Counted from the first letter of the stretch, positions 35,272 to 44,614 are shown. The stretch is 64,000 bases of DNA from Thermoplasmata archaeon (GCA_021810045.1 JAJZJR010000001.1:363947-427946), one strand, 5' to 3'. Notes: generated by a model from the letters alone, not told the origin. Program-made: numbers and translations.

Positions 35272-35664
35272 TTATTCCTTCTTCTCTTCCTCTTGTGCGG
35301 GGGCTTCCAGAGGGTTAGGCCCGTATTGTGTAACCTTTAGGTTAAGCTGGGCTACGTCTGCTCCAATAATAGATCCTCTGAATGTTACTCTCTTTCTGTA
35401 ACCGTTCTTTGCTCTCTTTCCTTTATTGTATATTCTAAGAATTCTCTTCCTGCCAGGTATCTGAAGGTCTGATTTCATCGGGAAACCATCGTTTGTGCTT
35501 CCTCCTGTGATCTTAAGCCTGTATCCGGGCAGCTCAAAGAAAATACCGTCGACTTCATCCCCGATCTTTCTTCCCACGAGGGAATTGAGATTTTCCGGGG
35601 TTACCTCTTTTTTGTATGTTTTTCCACTCTTGCCGTCAGCAATAATTGCAACTGAATTTGCCAT
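35272..35664 (-). CDS. rps6e: 30S ribosomal protein S6e (eS6)
   Basis: Archaeal/eukaryal small-subunit protein. 130 residues with SGKTYKKEV, the GRKIGDEVDG segment, LKITGGSTNDGFPMKSDL and the basic KRAKNGYRKRVTFRGSIIG. A GAGAGG site lies about 6 bases before the ATG. It leads the rps6e-aIF2-gamma operon and is divergent from the Kae1-Bud32 gene. Confidence 0.95.
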   Translation of the reverse strand: MANSVAIIADGKSGKTYKKEVTPENLNSLVGRKIGDEVDGIFFELPGYRLKITGGSTNDGFPMKSDLQIPGRKRILRIYNKGKRAKNGYRKRVTFRGSIIGADVAQLNLKVTQYGPNPLEAPAQEEEKKE

Positions 35665-35809
35665 AATTTCCTCTCTTGAACGTTTAATATTACCTTGAAT
35701 AGGTCTTTGCTTATGCCATTCACATTAATAAAAATGTCTCCGTGGTTCTCTTTCATGGGAATAAATGCTTTATGAAAGTGCAAAACCTGGACATAGTATT
35801 CCGAGTTTT

Positions 35810-35835
35810 ATGTATTCAACAGCTGTTGAATACAT
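35810..35835. repeat. Perfect 26-bp palindrome in a divergent promoter region
   Basis: Left arm ATGTATTCAACAG (35810-35822) is followed at once by its exact reverse complement CTGTTGAATACAT (35823-35835), with no loop. It lies between the rps6e-aIF2-gamma operon (minus) and kae1-bud32 (plus), about 20 bases before the TATA-like CTTATATATC at 35854-35863 that serves kae1. The zero-spacer symmetry fits a dimeric repressor or activator site better than an RNA hairpin. Confidence 0.6.
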
Positions 35836-35888
35836 CTGTGTTTCCTGTTGACACTTATATATCAAGATGAGATTTCTGCAGGATAAGA

Positions 35889-37490
35889 TTGATTACTCTT
35901 GGAATAGAGGGAACCGCACATACCATAAGCTGTGGAATTGTTGACAATGAACAGATCCTCAGCAACGCATCTCATACTTACCATAATCCCAGCGGAGGAA
36001 TACATCCAAGAGAAGCTGCCCAGCATCATGCAGACAACGTCAAATCCATAATAGACAAAGCCCTGAATGATGCGGGTTTAAAACTTAACGACATAGATCT
36101 GATTGCATATTCACGCGGTCCCGGACTTGGTCCCTGCCTTAGAATAGCTGCCACAGCTGCCAGAACACTTTCTGTAAAATCCAATAAACCCATAGTTGGC
36201 GTCAATCACCCACTGGGTCATGTGGAAATTGGAAGGAAAGTTACTGGTGCTTCAGATCCAATAATGCTTTATGTTTCAGGTGGAAACACTCAGGTTATCT
36301 CTCATTTTAATGGGAGATACAGAGTCATGGGAGAAACTATGGACATAGGTCTTGGTAATCTTCTTGACAAGCTTGGAAGAGATCTTGGTTACCCTTTCCC
36401 TGGTGGCCCCCAGATTGAGAGACTGGCTTTGAAGGGAGATAAACTCCTTGAACTGCCATATTCCGTAAAAGGTATGGATACCTCATTTTCAGGAATGTAC
36501 ACGGCAGCCAGAGAATACCTCAGGAAAGGAGAAAGACCAGAAGATGTCTGCTTTAGTGTTCAGGAATATTCTTTTGCCATGCTTCTGGAAGTACTTGAAA
36601 GAGGTTTACACCAGACTTCCAAAAATGAATTACTTCTTGCAGGCGGTGTGGCAAAAAACCATCGTCTGAGGGAGATGATAGTGGAACTTTCTGCAGATCT
36701 TGGCATAAAGGCCCATCTGACTGCAGATCAGTATTGCATGGACAATGGGGCAATGATTGCCCAGGCTGGTTTTCTCATGTATGAGAGCGGCCATAGGATA
36801 GGAATTGAAGAAGCAACTGTGGACCAGAGATTCAGGATAGATCAGGTGGATGCCCCCTGGATACAGGCATCCGGAAAAGAAATCCCTGAAAACCGCGGTG
36901 CAGAGTCAGTGGTGAATTTCTCATCATATCATGGCAGAAATACCGTGACGAAAATGCGGATTCCCAAGACTTACAGAAACTATCGGCTTGACAACATTAT
37001 CCGACTGTCAAGATTGAGAAACGAATTAAGCATAATCCTTAAGGGAAAGGATATTGGAATCCCCTTTCCAAATGTATATGATGTTGACACCAGTAATTTC
37101 TCAACCACCTATGAGAGAATAGGAGGAGGAACGCTCCGATCATATCTTATGCAGAATAACGGATTCGATACAACAATGGCAGATCTTGGCAATTACGTTG
37201 GTAAGATGCATGCTGCCGGAATTACACACGGAGATCTAACAGTTTCAAATATTTTGGTTACAGAGGATGGAAGACCTTATTTCATAGATACAAGCATGGG
37301 CAAGGCAGATTCAGAGGTAGAAGATATGGCAGTAGATATTTACCTTTTTGATGAATCTTTAAAGGCTGCATCAAATGAATCTCATCATTACATGGATGCC
37401 TTCAAAAACGGTTACAAGGCGATTTTTGGCCGATGGAACGATGTCTTTCAGACAGTGACTGAACTTGAACGGCGAAGAAGGTATGTATGA
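35889..37490 (+). CDS. Kae1-Bud32 fusion, KEOPS complex core
   Basis: Makes the t6A modification at position 37 of ANN-reading tRNAs. Residues 1 to about 325 are Kae1/TsaD with iron ligands His107 and His111 in NHPLGHVEIG, SRGPGLGPCLR, and VSGGNTQV. Residues from about 345 form the Bud32 kinase/ATPase: GGGTLRSYL, catalytic HGDLTVSNIL (His447-Asp449) and FIDTSMG. This fusion is found in many euryarchaea. Start is TTG at 35889, about 31 bases past a TATA box. It overlaps rdgB by 4 bases. Confidence 0.95.
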   Translation: MITLGIEGTAHTISCGIVDNEQILSNASHTYHNPSGGIHPREAAQHHADNVKSIIDKALNDAGLKLNDIDLIAYSRGPGLGPCLRIAATAARTLSVKSNKPIVGVNHPLGHVEIGRKVTGASDPIMLYVSGGNTQVISHFNGRYRVMGETMDIGLGNLLDKLGRDLGYPFPGGPQIERLALKGDKLLELPYSVKGMDTSFSGMYTAAREYLRKGERPEDVCFSVQEYSFAMLLEVLERGLHQTSKNELLLAGGVAKNHRLREMIVELSADLGIKAHLTADQYCMDNGAMIAQAGFLMYESGHRIGIEEATVDQRFRIDQVDAPWIQASGKEIPENRGAESVVNFSSYHGRNTVTKMRIPKTYRNYRLDNIIRLSRLRNELSIILKGKDIGIPFPNVYDVDTSNFSTTYERIGGGTLRSYLMQNNGFDTTMADLGNYVGKMHAAGITHGDLTVSNILVTEDGRPYFIDTSMGKADSEVEDMAVDIYLFDESLKAASNESHHYMDAFKNGYKAIFGRWNDVFQTVTELERRRRYV

Positions 37491-38038
37491 TCAAATTCAT
37501 AACCAGCAATGAACATAAATTCCAGGAAATAAGCAGAAAACTGGAGAACTCTGGATTTTCAATCGAATGGATAAAGCTAACTTACGAAGAAATACAGGCT
37601 GATGACACATCCGAAATATCGGCAGACAGTGCAAAAAAACTGTCTACCCATATAAATGACCCATTCTTCCTTGAGGATACTGGACTCTATATAGATTCAC
37701 TAAACGGGTTTCCCGGCCCATATTCATCATTTGTTTCCAAAAAAATAGGAAATCCGGGAATTCTCAAACTACTGGATGGAAAAGACAGAACTGCCAGGTT
37801 TATCACTGTCATAACTTATTGTGAAGATAAAAAATTCCATCAGTTCACTGGAATATTAGAGGGGAGTATTTCGAAGGAGACAAAGGGCTCAGGAGGATTC
37901 GGATTTGATCCAATATTTATTCCAAAAGGATTTGACAGAACGTTAGCCGAGATTTCGACGGACGAGAAAAACAGTATATCACACAGAACCCTGGCCCTGA
38001 ATCAACTCATTTTATTCCTGTCAGAAAGAGATGATTAA
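37487..38038 (+). CDS. XTP/dITP pyrophosphatase, RdgB/HAM1 family
   Basis: Removes non-canonical purine triphosphates (XTP, ITP, dITP). 183 residues with the substrate-binding start FITSNEHKFQEI, the LEDTGLYIDSLNGFPGPYSSF box and GSGGFGFDPIFIP. The TLAEISTDEKNSISHR tail holds the conserved serine-histidine-arginine. It overlaps the Kae1-Bud32 gene by 4 bases, a common archaeal pairing. Confidence 0.93.
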   Translation: MIKFITSNEHKFQEISRKLENSGFSIEWIKLTYEEIQADDTSEISADSAKKLSTHINDPFFLEDTGLYIDSLNGFPGPYSSFVSKKIGNPGILKLLDGKDRTARFITVITYCEDKKFHQFTGILEGSISKETKGSGGFGFDPIFIPKGFDRTLAEISTDEKNSISHRTLALNQLILFLSERDD

Positions 38039-38096
38039 AAATAACTATCTTAAATCGATGAAATTAAATAATGCGGTTTTATGATTCCACGACACC

Positions 38097-38471
38097 ATGA
38101 GCAATTCCTGGAGACAGTACCAATCATACATTTACATAGTATTTCTTGCCCTTGGAGTAGTTCTGCTTATCCTGACCATAAATGATCTTATCGTCAGGAA
38201 CCCTAGGCTAAAGTCCTCGGGATTTACTCTCGCCTTCACAGGTGCATGGGAAACATGGATTTTCGCCTTAGCCCTTGTGATTACTGTTTTGTTTGCATAC
38301 TATTACGGAAAAGTTGTACGTGAAACAAAAAAATTCCACTCACTTATTTCAAGTTCAAGCAAACACAACTTTGTCAAGAATCTTAGGGAACTCCAGACAA
38401 TAGCTATGCATCTGGGTCCTAAATACCAGGCCCTTCTGAAGGAATCCATGGAAAAATGGAAAGTAAAATAA
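38097..38471 (+). CDS. Two-helix membrane protein, possibly DUF3198-like
   Basis: Unknown function. 124 residues with a helix near 10-30 (YIYIVFLALGVVLLILTI), a loop with GFTLAFTGAWETW, a second helix near 50-70, and a cytoplasmic basic tail of about 50 residues with helix-forming sequence (KNLRELQTIAMHLGPKYQALL). I believe similar proteins are known from Thermoplasma and relatives as DUF3198, but that is from memory. It follows rdgB by about 60 bases. Confidence 0.65.
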   Translation: MSNSWRQYQSYIYIVFLALGVVLLILTINDLIVRNPRLKSSGFTLAFTGAWETWIFALALVITVLFAYYYGKVVRETKKFHSLISSSSKHNFVKNLRELQTIAMHLGPKYQALLKESMEKWKVK

Positions 38472-38489
38472 AAAAGATTTTTTCAAAAA

Positions 38490-39323
38490 TCACTCTTTAA
38501 TGAGGTCTTTTACAAACTGTGGTAGTTTGAATGCCCCTTCCAGAACATCCTCATTGAAGTATTTCCCTGTTTTTATCTCCCCACTTCTGGGTTTAGGTTC
38601 GTAGTCCAGAGCCATTGTGAATGACCAGAAACCACTGGGGTATGTCGGTATGAAAGCAGTGTAGCTTGCTACTGTTGTGAAGACTTTTTCCATACCTCCA
38701 TGTGCCTTTTGTAATGCAAAAGGCTGATAAAATGGCGAACCGGACTGTGTTACAACGATTCCATCCTCCGACAGAACACCTTTAATTGCCCTGTAGAAAT
38801 CTTCCATGAAAAGACCTTCAGCTGGACCTACAGGGTCTGTTGAGTCAATTATTACCAGGTCAAACTTTTCCTTGGTTGTTTTAATATACTTAACACCGTC
38901 CTCGATTCTTAGATCAACCCTCTTATCCTCAAAAGATTTGTAAAGGTCGTAAAAGTGCTTTTTGCAGACTTCGACCACCTGAGTGTCTATTTCAACATTT
39001 ACCACTTTCTTGAAACCCATTTTTATAAGCTGGCCAGCAGTCCCTCCATCGCCTCCACCAATTACCAGGGCAGATTCAGGCGCCTTTCTTGCAAGATAAT
39101 ACGGAACCATCGTTATCATTTCATGGTAAACGAACTCATCCCTTTCAGTTAACTGCACGGTTCCGTCAATGGTCAGAAGCTTACCAAAGTCATATGTATC
39201 GAACACATCGATTCTCTGGAAATCAGTCTTAACTGACAATAATTGATCCTTGACCCTGAAGGAAAGCTGCAGATTGTCTGAATATCTCTCTGAAAACCAG
39301 TTTTCTATTAACTTCACAATCAC
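38490..39323 (-). CDS. speE: Spermidine synthase-like aminopropyltransferase
   Basis: Transfers an aminopropyl group from decarboxylated SAM to a polyamine. 277 residues with the N-terminal strand domain ([19 protein letters not shown], then YHEM), the nucleotide motif [15 protein letters not shown], ribose-binding VNVEID, and the acceptor-site [13 protein letters not shown]. All the catalytic aspartates of the family are in place. Archaeal enzymes may act on agmatine or larger amines, so the exact substrate is open. The start is GTG at 39323 or the GTG at 39317, the latter 26 bases after a TTAAATAC box. Confidence 0.92.
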   Translation of the reverse strand: MIVKLIENWFSERYSDNLQLSFRVKDQLLSVKTDFQRIDVFDTYDFGKLLTIDGTVQLTERDEFVYHEMITMVPYYLARKAPESALVIGGGDGGTAGQLIKMGFKKVVNVEIDTQVVEVCKKHFYDLYKSFEDKRVDLRIEDGVKYIKTTKEKFDLVIIDSTDPVGPAEGLFMEDFYRAIKGVLSEDGIVVTQSGSPFYQPFALQKAHGGMEKVFTTVASYTAFIPTYPSGFWSFTMALDYEPKPRSGEIKTGKYFNEDVLEGAFKLPQFVKDLIKE

Positions 39324-39768
39324 TTCAATAGGAGGATTGTATTTAATCCTTTAACTTCGATACAGTATTGGAAAATTCAAGTTCGTTTCAGCTGGAGACC
39401 TGATACCGGTAATGTTTTCTTACCATGTGAACTGATTAAAAAGTGATTGTTGCCAATTTTTTGGATGGTGCCAAACGGAAATTGGATTAAAATCTACATT
39501 GGAAACATTCAATAATAACGCTATATTGATAACTTCTTAAGAAACTGTAGAAAATCTAGATTTTCTCAAACCCTTGAAAATAGCTGTTCGGCCTACATCG
39601 TGCCATCTCAATCACAACAAATAAATATAAAAAATAAGAAAATTAATATTTGATTATTTTTATCATAAATTTGGAATATCAGAAAAATCAACAATTTCTC
39701 ATTTGCAGTAAAAACGTAATACAAATATTTTAATAGATCTAACTATATTAACATAGTGGAGGGATGTC
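39324..39768. promoter_or_regulatory. Divergent intergenic region with palindromes and the HTa promoter
   Basis: A 445-base AT-rich gap without a convincing gene. It contains a perfect 18-bp palindrome at 39549-39566 (arms AGAAAATCT/AGATTTTCT) and a 10-bp palindrome TTCTTAAGAA at 39534-39543. TATA-like ATATTTTAAT near 39726-39735 and a GGAGGGATG ribosome binding site just before 39769 serve the HTa gene. The minus-strand TTAAATAC near 39343 serves speE. Confidence 0.5.
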
Positions 39769-40038
39769 ATGGTAGGAATTAGTGAGCTCTCAAAGACAGT
39801 ATCGAAAAAGACTGGCACAACACAGAAGGTCGCGAGAAACGTGATCAAGACCTTCTTGGACACTGTTGTCTCTGAAGCAGACAGAAACAGTAAGATTAAC
39901 CTTGCTGGATTTGGAATCTTCGAGAGAAAAACTCAGCAGGCCAGGAAAGCAAGGAACCCACAGACAAAGAAGATAATCGAGGTTCCTTCTAAGAAGAAAT
40001 TTGTCTTTAGAGCCTCAAGCAAGATCAAATACAAGTAA
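39769..40038 (+). CDS. HU-family DNA-binding protein HTa
   Basis: Chromatin protein that takes the place of histones in Thermoplasmatales; binds and wraps DNA as a dimer. 89 residues: helical N-terminus (ISELSKTVSKKTGTTQKVARNVI), the strand NLAGFGIFERK, the DNA-inserting arm ARKARNPQTKKII with the family RNP, and a basic C-terminus (FRASSKIKYK). The family comes from bacterial HU by ancient transfer. A strong GGAGGG site and AT-rich promoter suggest high expression, and a T-rich terminator region follows (about 40045-40100). Confidence 0.93.
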   Translation: MVGISELSKTVSKKTGTTQKVARNVIKTFLDTVVSEADRNSKINLAGFGIFERKTQQARKARNPQTKKIIEVPSKKKFVFRASSKIKYK

Positions 40039-40176
40039 TCTTTACTTGTAATTTCTTAAAATTATAAATTTTTCAAATTTGTCTTAATTTTTCTTTTCTT
40101 ACTTCTTTGGTCCTAATTTATGGATTTTTTGGAAATTGTGTTTATTCAGAATCTGTGGAGAAAAAATAAAAATTCA

Positions 40177-40470
40177 TTAAACCTTTGAAAACCTTTTCTT
40201 TCTTTCTTTTGAAGAAAATCCAGTAACCGTCTCCATCAGGTCGTTGAAAACTCTGATTGTTTTCATTGGATCAGGATTATCGGGATCATTTTCGGTATTT
40301 ACCAGGAGGTTTTTTCCATCCCGATACATCTCAATGGTTTTAATTCCAGGTATAGAACAGAAGACATGTCCATCCTTTATTTCTCCGTTCCCTGTTGATT
40401 CCTTAACCCTTGAAAGAAGTTCAGGAGGTTCGATTGAAATTCCTTTCTTAACAGGATATGTTCTAGCCAT
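40177..40470 (-). CDS. Conserved hypothetical protein, possibly DUF5611
   Basis: Unknown function. 97 residues, soluble, with an N-terminal basic strand (ARTYPVKKGISIEPPELLSR), a middle segment HVFCSIPGIKTIEMYRDGKNLLVNTEN and a helix (TIRVFNDLMETVTGFSSKERKKRF). I believe this matches a family restricted to Thermoplasmata (DUF5611), from memory. It follows the endonuclease IV-like gene by 12 bases on the same strand, so it may share its message. Confidence 0.65.
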   Translation of the reverse strand: MARTYPVKKGISIEPPELLSRVKESTGNGEIKDGHVFCSIPGIKTIEMYRDGKNLLVNTENDPDNPDPMKTIRVFNDLMETVTGFSSKERKKRFSKV

Positions 40471-40482
40471 AATTTTATCTCC

Positions 40483-41505
40483 TTAAGCTACCGTTTTCTT
40501 CACAGCTGCTTTCTTTTGATACTTCTTTGATAGAGCTCTGAGATAAATCAGATCCATATATTGAGCATCGTGTTCAAGAAGCGGTGAACTTGATATTATA
40601 GTCATGTCGGAATCGTAATCAATTAATGATTCTGCCAGCGTCTCGAACTTCAAATCACCATGTTTTATGGCGGTAAGTTTTTCCTCGTTGTGATCCTGAT
40701 ACTGAACTCCTGCGAATTCAGCGTAAAGATCATCTTTAGCATATTTTGAAAATTCACTTATCACTGCATCAAAATCTTTAACTTCAATCAGTGAACCGCC
40801 ATTAATGGAATGAACGTGTGGGAAGTTCAAAACAGGTTCTATATCCTTTACCTTTTTTGCGAGTGAAACCAATTCTGCTGTAGTGCCAAAAATTTCAGTT
40901 TTTCCTGATGATTCTACTCCAATGTATGGGTATCCGTGTTCCGGAGAATATTTCTGTGATATCTCAGTGTAAACGTCTATTGCACGCTTAAGACTGTCTT
41001 TTTTTGAGCCGCTGTAAAATCCTGTGTGTGTTACGACCCTATGTGCGGTCATTGCCTTACCCATCATAAGTGTCCACTTAAGGTGGTTATAGGATTTGTC
41101 TCCCATTTCCTCTTCCGAGAGAAGTTCCATGTAATATGGTGCATGCATTGAGAGCTTCACGTCGAGTTCCTTAGCCAGTTTGCCTCCGTCAATTAAATCA
41201 TCATAGTTCCTGGCCATGTTCCAGAACAGTTCCTGAACTATATCGTCTTCCTCAATGACACTGTCAATGCCAATTCCGACATAGTTTCCATCTTCATCTT
41301 GTCTTAAAACATCGACAATGATAGAGGATTCGATGTCTCTTGGATTCATCCCTGCATATTCAAGTGCGGGACTTTCTTCAACGTTCACACGAAGAAGCTG
41401 CACCTCAAGGGCATTCAATCCCAGATTGTGGGCGTCTTCAACAGACTCTATAAAAGTTCTCCCCTTGCTGGTAAGAGGTATCCCAGCTATACCAAACCTA
41501 ATCAT
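40483..41505 (-). CDS. Endonuclease IV-like TIM-barrel protein
   Basis: A member of the AP-endonuclease family 2 fold, which cuts DNA at abasic sites using three metal ions. Metal-site residues are seen in LSMHAPYYMEL, VVTHTGFYSG, GVESSGK, NFPHVHSINGG and the late EFAGVQYQDHNEEK. The match is to the archaeal endonuclease IV-related branch, whose activity is less well settled. The frame is open to 41634, but a TATA-like CTTATATAC at 41541-41533 lies about 30 bases before the ATG at 41505, where homology begins (MIRFGIAGIPLTSKG), so that start is used (340 residues). Confidence 0.78.
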   Translation of the reverse strand: MIRFGIAGIPLTSKGRTFIESVEDAHNLGLNALEVQLLRVNVEESPALEYAGMNPRDIESSIIVDVLRQDEDGNYVGIGIDSVIEEDDIVQELFWNMARNYDDLIDGGKLAKELDVKLSMHAPYYMELLSEEEMGDKSYNHLKWTLMMGKAMTAHRVVTHTGFYSGSKKDSLKRAIDVYTEISQKYSPEHGYPYIGVESSGKTEIFGTTAELVSLAKKVKDIEPVLNFPHVHSINGGSLIEVKDFDAVISEFSKYAKDDLYAEFAGVQYQDHNEEKLTAIKHGDLKFETLAESLIDYDSDMTIISSSPLLEHDAQYMDLIYLRALSKKYQKKAAVKKTVA

Positions 41506-41697
41506 AAAGCATGAGCCAATACCTAAAATGTATATAAGTTTTGCAACCCAAAAGTAGTCTGTAAAGTTAATAGTTTTCCGCTTTTTTCTGTCTGATTTAA
41601 CATCGAATAAGTTATATAGCATCAAAACATTCATTTTCGATGGTGATTAATCGGAAAACAGATATTTCCACAATTAACTCCATTAATCTTTATTCGG

Positions 41698-43056
41698 GTG
41701 ATTACAGTGAATGTAGATCCAAATTTAACAAAATATCTAATCAAAGCAAAGATTTCTACGGACGGGGTGGTTGAAAAACCCGACGTTGTAGGGGCCATAT
41801 TTGGGCAAACAGAAGGGCTCCTTGGTGACGAACTTGACCTAAGGGATCTTCAAAAAAGCGGAAAGATCGGAAGAATAGAAGTCGAAATTGACAGCAAGAA
41901 AGGCAGAACGGACGGATACGTTTTAATACCGTCAGGTCTGGACCAGGTTGAAAGTTCAATTCTGGCAGCATCACTAGAAACTATTGACAGAATCGGCCCT
42001 TGCAAAGCAAAGGTTGAAGTTGAAAATATAGAGGATGTCCGAATCCAGAAAAGACATAAGATTATCGAAAGAGCAGAAGCACTCTACAAGAGGATGAGCG
42101 ACAGTGGAAAAAGTGTAAGCGAAAGCATTGTTGCGTCTGTTCGTGAAGAAGTTGAGAAAGGAGAAATCGTTACTTATGGTGAGGATAAACTCCCTGCAGG
42201 ACCTGCTGTTAGAGATTCTGACTCAATCATTGTTGTGGAAGGCAGGAGCGATATCCTCAACCTTCTGAGATACGGAATTAAGAACACTATAGCTGTACAG
42301 GGTACAAATATCCCCAAGACAGTACAGAAGCTTTCCAAAGAAAGAACTGTAACTGTTTTCCTGGATGGAGACAGGGGTGGAGACCTCATACTTAAGGAAA
42401 TGCTTCAGGTCGCTGAAATTGATTTCGTTGCGAGGGCACCTCCAGGAACGGAAGTAGAGGAACTAACATACAAACAGATTGTGAAAGCCTTAAGATACAA
42501 AACTCCCATTGAGCAATACCTGTCAATGAGAGGTATGTCAGAAGAGCTGAAAGAATTAACAGAAAAAACCGCAACAGAAACCGGTCAAAAACAGGTTAAA
42601 AGAGGTTATGAAGAAGCCAAAAGTGTTGTGGAAATCAGAACCTCTAAACAATCTGAAGGGGAAAAGAAAACTGAACCTCCACAAAAAACTCCTGAAAAAG
42701 AGGAGCCAGCCCCATTGCAACAAATAATGGAAGAACCGGAAGATGTACCTGGAAAAGTAGACCTCAGCAATCCAAGAGCCATAGAGAGAAAAGGGGCTAA
42801 CCTTGCTAAAGACAAGCTGACTGAACTTTATAACAAGGAAGGAAACATGATTGGATCATACCAGGTTTCAGAGGCAGTTGATAAAATTCTGGAAGCCACT
42901 GACGGAGACACCATAATCACTGGCGGAGTCATTTCCCAGAGACTTATTGATGTGGCTTTCAAGCAGGGAATAAAGAACATTTACGGAGCAAAGCTTGGGC
43001 ACATTACAAAGAAGCCCACAGAAATTAGGGTTATTTCATGGGAGCGTCATATATAA
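41698..43056 (+). CDS. dnaG: Archaeal DnaG primase-like protein
   Basis: Archaeal DnaG has a Toprim domain and is linked both to primer synthesis and to the RNA-degrading exosome. 452 residues with the N-terminal archaeal segment (LTKYLIKAKISTDGVVEKPDVVGAIFGQTEGLLG split around residue 20), Toprim at about 175-260 (VVEGRSDILNL with catalytic Glu, FLDGDRGGDLI with the DxD pair), a charged linker near 315-360, and a C-terminal domain ending HITKKPTEIRVISW. GTG at 41698 or 41707 could be the start; GGGTGA precedes the second. It overlaps the Lon-like gene by 19 bases. Confidence 0.94.
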   Translation: MITVNVDPNLTKYLIKAKISTDGVVEKPDVVGAIFGQTEGLLGDELDLRDLQKSGKIGRIEVEIDSKKGRTDGYVLIPSGLDQVESSILAASLETIDRIGPCKAKVEVENIEDVRIQKRHKIIERAEALYKRMSDSGKSVSESIVASVREEVEKGEIVTYGEDKLPAGPAVRDSDSIIVVEGRSDILNLLRYGIKNTIAVQGTNIPKTVQKLSKERTVTVFLDGDRGGDLILKEMLQVAEIDFVARAPPGTEVEELTYKQIVKALRYKTPIEQYLSMRGMSEELKELTEKTATETGQKQVKRGYEEAKSVVEIRTSKQSEGEKKTEPPQKTPEKEEPAPLQQIMEEPEDVPGKVDLSNPRAIERKGANLAKDKLTELYNKEGNMIGSYQVSEAVDKILEATDGDTIITGGVISQRLIDVAFKQGIKNIYGAKLGHITKKPTEIRVISWERHI

Positions 43057-44540
43057 ACCACGATTACAGAGATGCATCTGATACCTCACAAATAGCTATA
43101 CCAGCCAATCCTCTTGACAGAGTCATTGGTCAGGATGAGGCTGTGAGGATGGCACAGATAGCTGCAAAGCAGAGAAGACATCTTCTTCTAGTGGGTCCAC
43201 CCGGCGTAGGTAAGTCCATGATAGCACAGGCCATGTCTTTTTACCTTCCTCGCCCAAAACAGGAAATACGTGTAGTGCACAATCCACAATATCCGGAAAG
43301 GCCGTTTATCGAAATCAAGGATATAGACCAGATAAAAATTGAGAAAGAAGAGCAGAACCTGGTCGAAGGTGAAATTATTGATCCAAGGGATGCACCACTG
43401 AATGTGGCTGAGAGATTGAACTATAGATGTCCCAGATGTGGTTTTTACTCATTGCCTACAGACATGGTCTGCCCAAACTGCAATAACCCAAAGACCCAGC
43501 CTACTACGCAACAGGGCCCATTTGGTGATGTTTTCAATGTTATTGGTGCGGCTTTTGGAGTACAGAACAACACTGACAAAGTTACATCAACGAGAAGAGT
43601 TGGTGAGAGAGAAGAAGTCATAGTCTATGAGAAATATGGGGATAAAATCCGCGTTCTCGATGAAAAAACATTAGAAAGACGCAGAAAAATGGAGAAAAAA
43701 AGTCCCAGCAAGGTTATTATTCCCATAGACAGAAACCCATTTGTTCTTGCCACAGGTGCCAGTGAAACTGAGCTTCTCGGAGACGTTCGCCATGATCCAT
43801 ATGGTGGTCATCCGCAATTGGGAACCCTTCCATATGAACGTGTAATTGCAGGAGCTGTCCACGAAGCCCATGAAGGGGTACTTTTCATAGATGAAATCAC
43901 ACACTTAGGAAATCTTCAAAGATTCATACTTACAGCAATGCAGGAAAGGAGTTTTCCCATAACAGGAAGGAACCCCCAGAGTGCGGGTGCAAGCGTCAGG
44001 GTCGATAAAGTACCGGCGGAGTTTATCCTTGTTGCAGCATGCAATATACAGGATCTTCAATATATTCTCAGCCCATTGAGATCCAGAATAGTTGGTAGCG
44101 GCTACGAAATGCTTATGGAGGTTGCCATGCCGGATACTCCAGAAAACCGTCTCAAATATCTCCAGTTCATAACTCAGGAAATTATTTCTGACAGAAAAAT
44201 CCCACATATGGAACTTGCCGGGGCAGAACTGATTATAGAAGAGGGTATCAGAAGGGCAAAGGAGATCGATCATAAAGATAGGTCTCTCACCCTCAGGCTA
44301 AGGGAACTTGGCGGGCTTGTTAGAGCTGCGGGCGATATTGCAGTTGCAAATGAGAAGTCACTAATCGAGAAGAATGATGTTCTGGAGGCCCTAAATATGT
44401 ATCTCCCTGTTGAGGAAAAAATCAAGAAATACTATGGTAACTTTGGAGCTGCCATGTCCTCTGAAAACACCCTTTCACAAAGCAGCGAGAACTACTACAT
44501 GAATTACCACAACTACAGGGAAGACCGATCTTACGATTAA
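43038..44540 (+). CDS. Lon-like AAA+ ATPase with zinc ribbon and no protease domain
   Basis: 500 residues related to the ATPase part of archaeal LonB. Walker A is GPPGVGKS (53-60), Walker B VLFIDE (281-286), sensor-1 region AACNIQDLQYI, then the arginine-containing lid with LSPLRSRIVG. In place of the membrane-spanning insertion of LonB it has a four-cysteine zinc-ribbon (Cys131, 134, 145, 148) plus a linker. The protein stops after the helical lid; the Ser-Lys protease domain is absent and a terminator follows, so it is not a truncation at the window edge. A role as chaperone, remodeler or Mg-chelatase-like motor near DnaG is inferred. It overlaps dnaG by 19 bases. Confidence 0.82.
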   Translation: MGASYINHDYRDASDTSQIAIPANPLDRVIGQDEAVRMAQIAAKQRRHLLLVGPPGVGKSMIAQAMSFYLPRPKQEIRVVHNPQYPERPFIEIKDIDQIKIEKEEQNLVEGEIIDPRDAPLNVAERLNYRCPRCGFYSLPTDMVCPNCNNPKTQPTTQQGPFGDVFNVIGAAFGVQNNTDKVTSTRRVGEREEVIVYEKYGDKIRVLDEKTLERRRKMEKKSPSKVIIPIDRNPFVLATGASETELLGDVRHDPYGGHPQLGTLPYERVIAGAVHEAHEGVLFIDEITHLGNLQRFILTAMQERSFPITGRNPQSAGASVRVDKVPAEFILVAACNIQDLQYILSPLRSRIVGSGYEMLMEVAMPDTPENRLKYLQFITQEIISDRKIPHMELAGAELIIEEGIRRAKEIDHKDRSLTLRLRELGGLVRAAGDIAVANEKSLIEKNDVLEALNMYLPVEEKIKKYYGNFGAAMSSENTLSQSSENYYMNYHNYREDRSYD

Positions 44541-44568
44541 CCTGAGCCAGCAAAAATGGTGGTTCAGG
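44541..44568 (+). terminator. Hairpin terminator after the dnaG operon
   Basis: Directly after the TAA stop, CCTGAGCCA (44541-44549) can pair with TGGTTCAGG (44560-44568) with one G-T pair, followed by an A/T-rich tract. It is well placed as a terminator or 3' stabiliser. Confidence 0.45.
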
Positions 44569-44614
44569 CAAAAATTTAATTATTCCTCATCCTAACTCAG
44601 TTCTGATTACAAAA

